A stretch of DNA of 39,207 nucleotides, taken from Pseudomonadota bacterium (lineage in GTDB: Bacteria > Pseudomonadota > Gammaproteobacteria > Burkholderiales > Gallionellaceae). The position numbers were made by a program, and so were the translations under genes. The DNA is taken from the NCBI GenBank assembly GCA_021782995.1, contig JAJXUI010000026.1, positions 1 to 39,207 of the forward strand, read 5' to 3'. The notes beneath the pieces are model-generated. The model saw only the letters and a list, made by a program, of their open reading frames with translations, searched no databases and was not told the origin of the DNA. Position 1 is the first letter of the stretch. Each line of letters opens with the position of its first letter. Below, in pieces: positions 23,889-31,639 of the stretch.

Positions 23889-24479
23889 TTATTTGGCTTC
23901 AGCCTTCATTTTGGCAATGTCGGCGGCCATTTCGTCCTGTGCCTTGCCTGCCTGGAATTTCTGCCACAATGCGCGCTCATTATTCATGCTGGTTTTGACG
24001 GCAGCTTCAGTGATTTTCTGTGCGCCTGCTTCATCGATACCAACATAGACATACATGGCACCATCCGGACCCTGAGCACTACGATAGATCTTGGTACCTA
24101 CCAGATCCTGGTCAGTGATCTGCTTGGTAGTTGCCGTGTTGACCTGGTCAACTGTTTCAGTATCACCAACGCCGGTTGTTTCAGCATATTGCTTGATCGA
24201 GTTGGCAACATGCACCTTCATTTGCTGAGCCAGGCGAACACGGGCAGAGGTAGCAGCCTGTTGCTTCTGGAAGTCAACACCTGCCTTGGATTTCTGGAAG
24301 CTTCCGGTTGCACCTACGGCTACGCCTTCCACTGGGCCATCACAAACCCACAGAGGTGCAGGCTTGTCGGAATTGGGGAATACACATTCGGCAACTGCCT
24401 CTTTCTTCGGAGATGAAGCGCATGCAGTAACGCCCGCAACGACTACAGAGATCAACAACAGATTAAGCTTTTTAGACAT
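23889..24479 (-). CDS. LPP20 family lipoprotein
   Basis: A 196-residue lipoprotein: signal MSKKLNLLLISVVVAGVTAC (lipobox VTAC, Cys at residue 20). The mature protein has APLWVCDGPVEGVAVGATGS, then a helical SARVRLAQQMKVHVANSIKQ and YVYVGIDEAGAQKITEAAVK, matching the LPP20 fold (W-x-C/N, G-x-A, R..LA..). Two extra cysteines (FPN..., VAECVF and WVCDG) could form a disulfide. A good Shine-Dalgarno (AGGGGAG) sits 5 bases before the ATG, a possible promoter lies at 24566-24594, and a strong terminator follows, so it is probably a single-gene unit. It is related to the smaller LPP20-like protein at 22386. Confidence 0.85.
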   Translation of the reverse strand: MSKKLNLLLISVVVAGVTACASSPKKEAVAECVFPNSDKPAPLWVCDGPVEGVAVGATGSFQKSKAGVDFQKQQAATSARVRLAQQMKVHVANSIKQYAETTGVGDTETVDQVNTATTKQITDQDLVGTKIYRSAQGPDGAMYVYVGIDEAGAQKITEAAVKTSMNNERALWQKFQAGKAQDEMAADIAKMKAEAK

Positions 24480-24565
24480 ATGACTCCCCTTTACAGATAA
24501 TAATGACCGATCAAAATACTTTTTAAAACAGTTGGTTTGCGAGTTTTCAAAACGCCTGCGCGTTC

Positions 24566-24594
24566 AGCATACTCGATTTATCAAATTTCGCCAA
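24566..24594 (-). promoter_or_regulatory. Possible sigma70 promoter of the LPP20 family lipoprotein gene
   Basis: Minus-strand TTGGCG (24594-24589) and TATGCT (24571-24566) are separated by 17 bases, each matching 4 of 6 consensus positions. They lie about 87 bases before the ATG at 24479 in the only non-coding gap available to this gene. Confidence 0.4.
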
Positions 24595-24658
24595 CAATTT
24601 GAAATTTCCAATGCCAAATTTACAACAATACTTACTGCATTTCGAGATTGAATGCTGA

Positions 24659-25576
24659 TCATGCATTCACAGCAAGCCTGGCCATGGCAATCACACCATC
24701 CCGGGTTTCATGTCCACCGACAAATCTTGCACGGTGACAGAAAACGCATCCTTTTAGACCGGTTACACGATCCAGTTCCTCACCGTCCAGTCCTGCCCAG
24801 GCCTGCGGTAATGATTTGCGATTGTTGAAGCTGCCCGTCTTGTCGGGCACACAACTGATATGCCATTTATGTTGTGCGTCAGGATACAACACATACAGTA
24901 ATTGCTCGTATTTTGGGTTGTCAAGCACAGTCTCCTTCCAAGGCACTCCGTGCTCAAGCAGCATAACCCGACCATTTTCAATCAACTCACCACGACCGAC
25001 CACCTCCCTCGCCTTTTCATGCCCATTGGCTTCCCGAATGGCATTCTGCAATATGGACATGGCTACATTGACTGCCTGTTCAAATGCATGATTTGACGAT
25101 TCCGGAGTGCTCAGATCCTGCCAGCCCTGGTTGAAGCTCCCCAATACTGCGGAGATCGACATCAGCTTGACCGGTACCACTTCCTTGCTCAAAGTCACTC
25201 CGCAATCCACCGCGTCCACCCCCTGGACCAGACCCACATCCACGCGATTTGCCGCTGATGCCGAATCACATAAATGGTCACCAATTTCCCGCCATACCAG
25301 TCCGAATGAACTGTAAGGGATGCCATTTTCTCGTGCTTCGCTGTATTCAAGCTGATGATGATCAAATCGGCAGGTATTTCTGTCAAACACGCGACCGACG
25401 TCGAAAAGTATATCCGCCTTGCTCAACGCATCTTTGTCTCTGGAACGTAAAATCCTGATGCCCGGGTTCAGCAGACGCATTGTTGCAGCAGCCAATACAT
25501 CATCTGCATGAAAAGTTCCGGAATGGGTTGCAGCTATGACAGCATCACGCTGCAAGGTTTCATATAACTGTGTCAT
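24659..25576 (-). CDS. MYG1 family (UPF0160) metal-dependent hydrolase
   Basis: A 305-residue protein of the MYG1 family, related to DHH phosphoesterases. The N-terminal motif THSGTFHADDV (T17-V27, with H18, H23, D25) and FDHHQ (D72-H73-H74) give the metal site; GVDAVDCGV supplies a further Asp, and the C-terminal domain has WAGLDGEEL and the FCHRARFVGGHETRDGV ending. Eukaryotic MYG1 acts as a 3'-5' RNA exonuclease; the bacterial role is unproven. ATG at 25576 is preferred because it puts the metal motif near the N-terminus as in homologues; the frame is open to 25660 but would overlap the divergent gene. No good Shine-Dalgarno precedes it. It is separated from that gene by only 64 bases. Confidence 0.92.
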   Translation of the reverse strand: MTQLYETLQRDAVIAATHSGTFHADDVLAAATMRLLNPGIRILRSRDKDALSKADILFDVGRVFDRNTCRFDHHQLEYSEARENGIPYSSFGLVWREIGDHLCDSASAANRVDVGLVQGVDAVDCGVTLSKEVVPVKLMSISAVLGSFNQGWQDLSTPESSNHAFEQAVNVAMSILQNAIREANGHEKAREVVGRGELIENGRVMLLEHGVPWKETVLDNPKYEQLLYVLYPDAQHKWHISCVPDKTGSFNNRKSLPQAWAGLDGEELDRVTGLKGCVFCHRARFVGGHETRDGVIAMARLAVNA

Positions 25577-25640
25577 GTTATTCTTGTTACACCTTAATCT
25601 GAACAGCAACAATCCTACCTGAATCCAGGACGTTTGCGAA

Positions 25641-26312
25641 ATGGACTTGATAGAAATCATGACAAACCTGAATAAAATACTGGTTCAAATCCAGGGCCGG
25701 ACATTGATTCTTTTCTATAAGGTCAATCGGCTGAGACCGGAAATTCCTGCCTATATTGAAGTGCTACCCTCCCCCGAGCTGGGCTTTTTCAACCTGAAAG
25801 GGTTAAGTCCAGAAATGTTCTGCATCAACCTGGCAGACATGGTGAATATACATGGCAAATATGCCGGAACAATTGAAAACGAGAAGCAGGTTCCGGTTGC
25901 AAAATGGGCCGTCAACTACGACGAGATCAGGCAGGCGTTAAGGGAACCGCATATTCCCGCCCTCACCATGTCTGTTGCAGTGAACAGACTCAAATCCATT
26001 CCCGGACTGGTTAATCAGGAAAAGGAATATTTTGATTATCAGGATTTTATAACTTGGCAAGACCAGACTGAACCCGGCTTGCAAGCCGGATATCGATTGA
26101 CCATTGTGCTTGAAGAAATTGAGTGTCATCCAGAAATCTATGGCTATTACTTTCTCGGCATGCATGATGGTCATACCTGGGCAAACGAAATTCCGCCACT
26201 TTCATCGAGGCCGGCACTGCATGAAATGATCGCGAATAAAATGGATGAAATCAGACATTGTGGACTTAGCATCAGCACCATCCGGGATGAGACTGCATAT
26301 CATCATGAATAA
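25641..26312 (+). CDS. Hypothetical protein, 223 residues, unrecognised
   Basis: A 223-residue predicted soluble protein with no signal peptide or membrane segment. I do not recognise a family. It has an N-terminal alpha/beta region (QGRTLILFYKVNRLRPEIPA), a middle acidic part (NQEKEYFDYQDFITWQDQTE) and a C-terminal YGYYFLGMHDGHTW segment before a helical tail. The full-length uninterrupted frame, position filling a gap and AGGA about 10 bases upstream of ATG (25641) support a real gene; an alternative ATG is at 25659. It is divergent from the MYG1 gene and converges on the giant outer-membrane gene, with a hairpin between. Confidence 0.7.
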   Translation: MDLIEIMTNLNKILVQIQGRTLILFYKVNRLRPEIPAYIEVLPSPELGFFNLKGLSPEMFCINLADMVNIHGKYAGTIENEKQVPVAKWAVNYDEIRQALREPHIPALTMSVAVNRLKSIPGLVNQEKEYFDYQDFITWQDQTEPGLQAGYRLTIVLEEIECHPEIYGYYFLGMHDGHTWANEIPPLSSRPALHEMIANKMDEIRHCGLSISTIRDETAYHHE

Positions 26313-26375
26313 ATTAGAAAAATTAATTTTCCATTTTCAAATATGACAGCCCGCACAGTCAAGAATTAGACAGAG

Positions 26376-26411
26376 TAATGACCTTGGAAAGCATAAATGC
26401 CAAGGTCATTA
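26376..26411. terminator. Perfect 12-bp inverted repeat in the convergent gap
   Basis: TAATGACCTTGG (26376-26387) and CCAAGGTCATTA (26400-26411) form a perfect 12-bp stem with a 12-base loop. It lies between two convergent genes, 64 bases after the plus-strand stop and 105 bases after the minus-strand stop, so a bidirectional transcript-end structure is the simplest reading. Neither strand has a T-run after the stem, so an operator or recombination-type site is not excluded. The surrounding 203 bases hold no other gene I can support. Confidence 0.5.
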
Positions 26412-26515
26412 TCTCCTCCAGTCAAGCATCCCACCCGTTTTTTGATGCCGCTATCAAGGCTGATTTTTATGTCCTGGACGGTACGGTAACTGAAAACGAC
26501 AATTTGAAAATTGGT

Positions 26516-29500
26516 TCAGATTTTTCCAATCAGGTTGATGAATGCCCCATGATAGGTATAACTGAGGTTGGTAAGGTCATCTGAAAAATCGGTGAAATTG
26601 TAGCCAGCCCCCAGTTTGAAATTCTTGTCCAGATGTCGATAGATGGCAGTCAGAAAGCCGCTCTTCCGGTCTTGCGCATCCGGCAATGACAGCAACCTTG
26701 CCTCAGTCATGAAATCCCATTTATTGACGAAATGCCAGTCCAGTCTGGCGATATACAGATCGGCCCGGCTGTCGAAGAATACTGGATTGACCACATCCTG
26801 GCTGACCTGACCCAGCTTGTGCGCATATTTTCCGCCGACGGACCATTTATGAGTCAGGTCATAAATACCATCCACTGAAAATATGTGGCTTTTCTGAATG
26901 AATGCCGCAGCCGTATTGGCAATAGTTACCTGACCTGCAGCCGGTACATTGAAGAAATATGTATATTTCATCAGCAGATTCAGTTTGTCATTCAGTACAG
27001 GTCGATAGCCGTATCCCAATACCGCTTCCGTGTAGGTACCGTTATACAGATCACCTTGCGTACTGGTGCTTTGTGAATAATTCAACTTGCTGATAAAGCG
27101 CCAGTCCGGGTTGAGCTGGTATTTCAGGCTGTTCTTTGTCAACCAGGTGATACGGGTTGAATAACTGCCGTCTGTTGCTGACTGGTTTTCATCCACACGA
27201 TATTCAACGGCACTGGCAAATTTGATCGCGTCAAATCCATACCCCAAAGTCCCCCCCAGCCCGCTTCGATTGATTCTTGCGCCAGTCAGGTTGTCGCGTA
27301 GCGAGCCCTTATCCATATGCATGCCGAGATTCCACCTGTCATTCGGGGAATAATCAACACCAGTGGAGTGAGTCAACCCCGTCGGGACATCTCCATGCGA
27401 ATATTTCTCTTCGGCATAGACACTGGTCGTATCCGAATAATGGCTTTTCACGCCGGATATCATGTTGCCCTTGCTGGCTTTTACACCATTATCCGTGCGT
27501 TCGTTTTCATAGGTGTAATTGGCATAAATGGTGGTCTTGTCTGTATACAGGTATTCAGTACCCAGTTTTGCAGCGGCACCAACCTCACCATTGGAATATT
27601 CTCCATTCACGCGAAAATTTTCATTTACCTGGTAACTTCCGCCTGCGCCACCACGTCCATTCGTGTCCATGTTGCCAGACTGTTCGATGGTATTTTGCGC
27701 ATAAACATAAGCCAGCCATCTTTCCTTGGAGTCATAAGTCGTACGCACCTGTGCATCTGTCCGGGTACCCTGTACCTGGGTAACTGGCACTGCTGGAGAA
27801 CGATCAATGCGCTGGTCATTTCGGGCGCCTGTACTGAAGGTCCAGTTCTCATCCAGATGATAATCAACATTGACTTCTGATGAAGTCAACTCCAGCCCCT
27901 GATCTTGAGCCCGTTTGTCTGCCTTGATGCGCAGGCCAATATCCTGAGAAAGGCTGGTTTGAAGATTCGCGCCGAATTGTTCCAGATTGGTTGGTGCAGA
28001 AAGGCCCGGTGCGGAGTACCCTGCACCTAGCAATTGATGATAGTAGGTAATCCGGCCATTTGCCTCTGCATAGACATCTTTCAGTGCAAGGCTCATATCG
28101 ATGCGGCTTGCCGCATATTCACCACCAGAAGGTGCAGTTACAGATGTTCCCGTTGCCGAACTGAAGCTGTATCCACCATCATTGGACCCATATGCAGTCG
28201 TGCTCGCACCGGTGCTGGTAGAAGTTTCGAATTTAACCCAGGTTTCCGCACTTTTGCGCACTGTAACGTCGTAGGCTTTCAGCGAATTTTCATTCGTTGC
28301 CTCATTACTTTTGTCCCCTGTAATCCCCACTTTCAGGTAATCGTTGAGCCAGTAATGTGCCCGTCCGCCTGTAGTCAGGTTGGTCGTATCTTCAAACCCT
28401 GTTGAATACTCATAGCGTACTACCAGATAAGCTTCATTGCCTGAACTCAGGTCACTCGATACCAGCAGGTTATCTGCAGCGACCGGCGAAAGTGGATCAT
28501 TAAGCAATATCCTGCCCTGCAAATAATCAATGGTGTAATCCAGAACTGGTGTCAGGTTTTTGACACTGACCACCATGCCAGACGCCTTATCGCGATATTC
28601 GATCCTGATTTTGTCGGATCCAGCCATGATGTCCTGATGCCGGAGGTAATAAAGAGAACCCCCCGTACCGCGCAATTCATCACGGCCTGCAACTGTTCCA
28701 GGCTGAGCAGCAAAACCGTCAACCACAAACCGTTTCTCGCCAAATGATGTCACCGCACCAGGCTGAACATGCAGGTTTGCACCGTAAAGCGTACGGTCGA
28801 CATGTGCCAGGCTGTTACCGGTATATCCGATTTTGAAATTTCCCCACATGCCGTAATGCTCATCCTTTTTCAGCTTGACGTAAAACTTGCCCAGCGTGGG
28901 AGCACTTTCTTCTGTGGTACTGTCATCACCATAGGTTGGATAATAGTAATCCGGTTCGATACGGCGGAACACCGCGTCCGGGGACTTTTGCATGAAATTG
29001 CTGAACAGGCTACCAACAGGACCTTCCAGCGTATCCGCACTTGCGATCAGCTGCCAGTTATCACCAAATTTGCCATTGGTATAAAACGCCAGCCTGCCAT
29101 CCAGCGTCAGGTTATTGTCATAGTGCCCGCTGGTATCATTCGTCACAATCTGGGCAGGACCACTTACGATATTGTAAGAAGCGGTAAGATCGGCAATACC
29201 GACATAGAACCAGTCATTTCTTTCAAAATCGAGGTCACGCAGGAATAGCTGGCCATTCCCGGAATTGTCCAGCACTGCAACCTCCACCGAATGCAGGCCT
29301 GAAGGCAAAATTTCTTCGGTTGCAAATTCACCATTGCCATTCACTGGCACATCCCTGCCCGCTACAGATACAGTATGTCCTGCAGGAATCTTGTCACCGA
29401 AGACCTTGATGGTACCACCACTCAGATTCATATTTTCCACCGCAAGCCGGTTTTCACCATACCCCGCCATGGCCTCCTGATGCCAGTCCTTGTCAAGATA

Positions 29501-31639
29501 TTCCTTGGGAATACGATCTACGACCCAGAGAGGTTGTGGGGCCGTTTCATCGTAATTTCCAGCCCTGTCATATACGCGCAAAACATACTTGAGGTCACGC
29601 CCTGATGCAGAAAATTCGCTGAAATTTGCTTGCCATTGCGCTGTACCATCACCATCCATCACAATGGCTGCCAATGGTTTGTCGCGCAGGGATTGGGCTA
29701 CGTCAAAAATCCGGATTTCTTCCCGCATGATGAAATAGGGGAAGTTTGAATAGGCCCTGAAATGTACCTGATCTTCCAGAAAGTCTGTGGCCGGATCATC
29801 CTGGTAACGGATAGTGTTAGGCCAAGCGGTTACATTCAGCCGGGGTTTCATGTTCAGGTTATCGAACTTGAATTGCACATCGGCCCTGTCCAGTGCCACA
29901 TCGACACATCGCTGTACATCGGCGGTACTCTTATTGGGGTCGTCTATTGGCTGTCCATCCACTGAGATACGCATCAGATTCAGCTTATATGGATTTGCGA
30001 TATTCACTTCACGGGTAATGCGTGTGATATCCATGCCTTCCTGCGTATCCAGCGAAGCCAGCTCATCATAGACAATCTGCACTTCGACGCGTGACGCGTC
30101 TGACTCCAGAAAACCGGCGCTGACGACATCACCAGACTGTACATAGCCACGCCCCTCATTTTCAACCTGACCTGCATCTAGATTTAAATCTGAACGGACT
30201 TTCTCCATTACCGTACGGGCTCTGGCAGTAGAAAGACCAATATCGTCACCATAGGCCAACGCCGCACGTCTATCGAGGCGCTCATTATTGATATAGCCTA
30301 TAAACCGAAGGCGAACGTGCGTTTTGCCTTTTACCTCACCAAGCAATGTATTGAGGCGCGAAATATAGCCATCCGGAATGACCGGTTTGCTGTTTTCATA
30401 CATGATGGGTTTGATCGGCCCTGAGGGTGGTTCATATACACGGGTAATCACCTCCGCACCTGCAGACTCAGGACAAAGCTGAGGCTCATCTGAAAGCTGC
30501 TGCATTTCATCATCATAACCAAACTCGACTTCAATCCGGTTATTTGCACTACGACCGCTGGCCGTATCATTCGGTGCCAACGGATTTGCATCGCCACGGC
30601 CATCACTGAATACCATATTGTCAGGCAATTTCAGGGCATCCTGTACGGCAAGCGCAACTCTCCGCGCTCTTGCCTTGGAAAGAGAAAGCGCATTGCCATA
30701 GATACGTGCATCCCGGCCTGTCAAAGGCAAACTGTCGGTATATCCGACAAATTTTAGCGAGACATTTCGCTTGCTTTCCAGATTCTTCAACACCTGCAGC
30801 AATTTATTCTGATAATCCGGCGGTATACCGGTTTCAGTATCATCAAAATGCAATGGTGGAACAACATTCCTGATTCTGGCGCGTTTGGAAAATCCATCCT
30901 TGTAACGGATCTTGCACATCTGCTCCACTCGACAGACATTTACCCTGTTTACCCGGTCTACAATGACATTTTTCTTTTCAACAACATTTTCTTCAACTTC
31001 ATCGTACCAGACCTCAACTTCCATACGACGATTCAGCTTACGTCCAGCCTCTGTACTATTACTGGCGATGGGATGACTATCACCCATACCTTCATACGAA
31101 ATGGATTCGGAAGGAAGATTGAGTGCCTTCTGGAAAAATTCTGCAGCCTCACCCGCGCGTTCACGGGATAATCCGGCATTGTCGCCATATTTTTCCTTCA
31201 GTGTTCCACTGAGTTTGACATTATCTGTATAGCCTATCAGGTGCAGACGAACATTTTTACGTCCAACCATGCTGTCAAGAATACCCCTTACCTTGGCAAT
31301 ATAATCATCGGGTATCTTCGCTTCACCTGAATCAAAATGGATCGGCGGAACCACATTCTGCAACTTGACAGTCTTGACCTGCTTTTCAAGTTCCTTCGTG
31401 GTTTCCACCCTTTCCCCAAGAGTTTCCTTATAGCCGCTGACATCTTTTTTCTTTACTTCCGGCAAATCATCAAGCGGCAACTGCTGTTCAGTTGCCTTAC
31501 CTGGCGGTGAGACCTCCAGCACCATGGGTGCCTCTTCGACAGGACCAGTCACAGGAGCGGGTGTTTCAGCCCGAATCGTCCCTGACCACAAGCAAAAAGT
31601 CATGATAAATGATACAAACCCTTTCATGTTGCTGCTCAT
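26516..31639 (-). CDS. Giant outer-membrane protein with three OmpA-like domains and a C-terminal beta-barrel-like region
   Basis: A 1,707-residue exported protein. A signal peptide lies at about 5-24 (MKGFVSFIMTFCLWSG). Three tandem OmpA/MotB-like domains span about 94-212, 257-375 and 408-525, each starting with a (V)PP(I/L)HF-like strand. The peptidoglycan-binding Asp and Arg are present in domain 1 (YTDN, D139; LSRERA, R161) and domain 2 (YTDS, D302; SKARA, R324), but domain 3 has YINN instead of YTD while keeping LSTARA. Cysteines C236 and C242 lie in the first linker. Ig-like beta segments follow (about 540-830). From about 830 onward alternating strands with aromatic ends (e.g. LDGRLAFYTNGKFGDNWQLI) look like a large outer-membrane barrel, ending ...FINLIGKI. 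It overlaps the DUF11 gene stop by 4 bases. An alternative start is M5 at 31627. Confidence 0.85.
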   Translation of the reverse strand: MSSNMKGFVSFIMTFCLWSGTIRAETPAPVTGPVEEAPMVLEVSPPGKATEQQLPLDDLPEVKKKDVSGYKETLGERVETTKELEKQVKTVKLQNVVPPIHFDSGEAKIPDDYIAKVRGILDSMVGRKNVRLHLIGYTDNVKLSGTLKEKYGDNAGLSRERAGEAAEFFQKALNLPSESISYEGMGDSHPIASNSTEAGRKLNRRMEVEVWYDEVEENVVEKKNVIVDRVNRVNVCRVEQMCKIRYKDGFSKRARIRNVVPPLHFDDTETGIPPDYQNKLLQVLKNLESKRNVSLKFVGYTDSLPLTGRDARIYGNALSLSKARARRVALAVQDALKLPDNMVFSDGRGDANPLAPNDTASGRSANNRIEVEFGYDDEMQQLSDEPQLCPESAGAEVITRVYEPPSGPIKPIMYENSKPVIPDGYISRLNTLLGEVKGKTHVRLRFIGYINNERLDRRAALAYGDDIGLSTARARTVMEKVRSDLNLDAGQVENEGRGYVQSGDVVSAGFLESDASRVEVQIVYDELASLDTQEGMDITRITREVNIANPYKLNLMRISVDGQPIDDPNKSTADVQRCVDVALDRADVQFKFDNLNMKPRLNVTAWPNTIRYQDDPATDFLEDQVHFRAYSNFPYFIMREEIRIFDVAQSLRDKPLAAIVMDGDGTAQWQANFSEFSASGRDLKYVLRVYDRAGNYDETAPQPLWVVDRIPKEYLDKDWHQEAMAGYGENRLAVENMNLSGGTIKVFGDKIPAGHTVSVAGRDVPVNGNGEFATEEILPSGLHSVEVAVLDNSGNGQLFLRDLDFERNDWFYVGIADLTASYNIVSGPAQIVTNDTSGHYDNNLTLDGRLAFYTNGKFGDNWQLIASADTLEGPVGSLFSNFMQKSPDAVFRRIEPDYYYPTYGDDSTTEESAPTLGKFYVKLKKDEHYGMWGNFKIGYTGNSLAHVDRTLYGANLHVQPGAVTSFGEKRFVVDGFAAQPGTVAGRDELRGTGGSLYYLRHQDIMAGSDKIRIEYRDKASGMVVSVKNLTPVLDYTIDYLQGRILLNDPLSPVAADNLLVSSDLSSGNEAYLVVRYEYSTGFEDTTNLTTGGRAHYWLNDYLKVGITGDKSNEATNENSLKAYDVTVRKSAETWVKFETSTSTGASTTAYGSNDGGYSFSSATGTSVTAPSGGEYAASRIDMSLALKDVYAEANGRITYYHQLLGAGYSAPGLSAPTNLEQFGANLQTSLSQDIGLRIKADKRAQDQGLELTSSEVNVDYHLDENWTFSTGARNDQRIDRSPAVPVTQVQGTRTDAQVRTTYDSKERWLAYVYAQNTIEQSGNMDTNGRGGAGGSYQVNENFRVNGEYSNGEVGAAAKLGTEYLYTDKTTIYANYTYENERTDNGVKASKGNMISGVKSHYSDTTSVYAEEKYSHGDVPTGLTHSTGVDYSPNDRWNLGMHMDKGSLRDNLTGARINRSGLGGTLGYGFDAIKFASAVEYRVDENQSATDGSYSTRITWLTKNSLKYQLNPDWRFISKLNYSQSTSTQGDLYNGTYTEAVLGYGYRPVLNDKLNLLMKYTYFFNVPAAGQVTIANTAAAFIQKSHIFSVDGIYDLTHKWSVGGKYAHKLGQVSQDVVNPVFFDSRADLYIARLDWHFVNKWDFMTEARLLSLPDAQDRKSGFLTAIYRHLDKNFKLGAGYNFTDFSDDLTNLSYTYHGAFINLIGKI

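Noticed and set aside
26378-26584. Possible 68-residue plus-strand gene in the convergent gap
   Set aside because: Its start lies inside the 12-bp inverted repeat and its end overlaps the 3' end of the giant outer-membrane gene; no ribosome site or family similarity.
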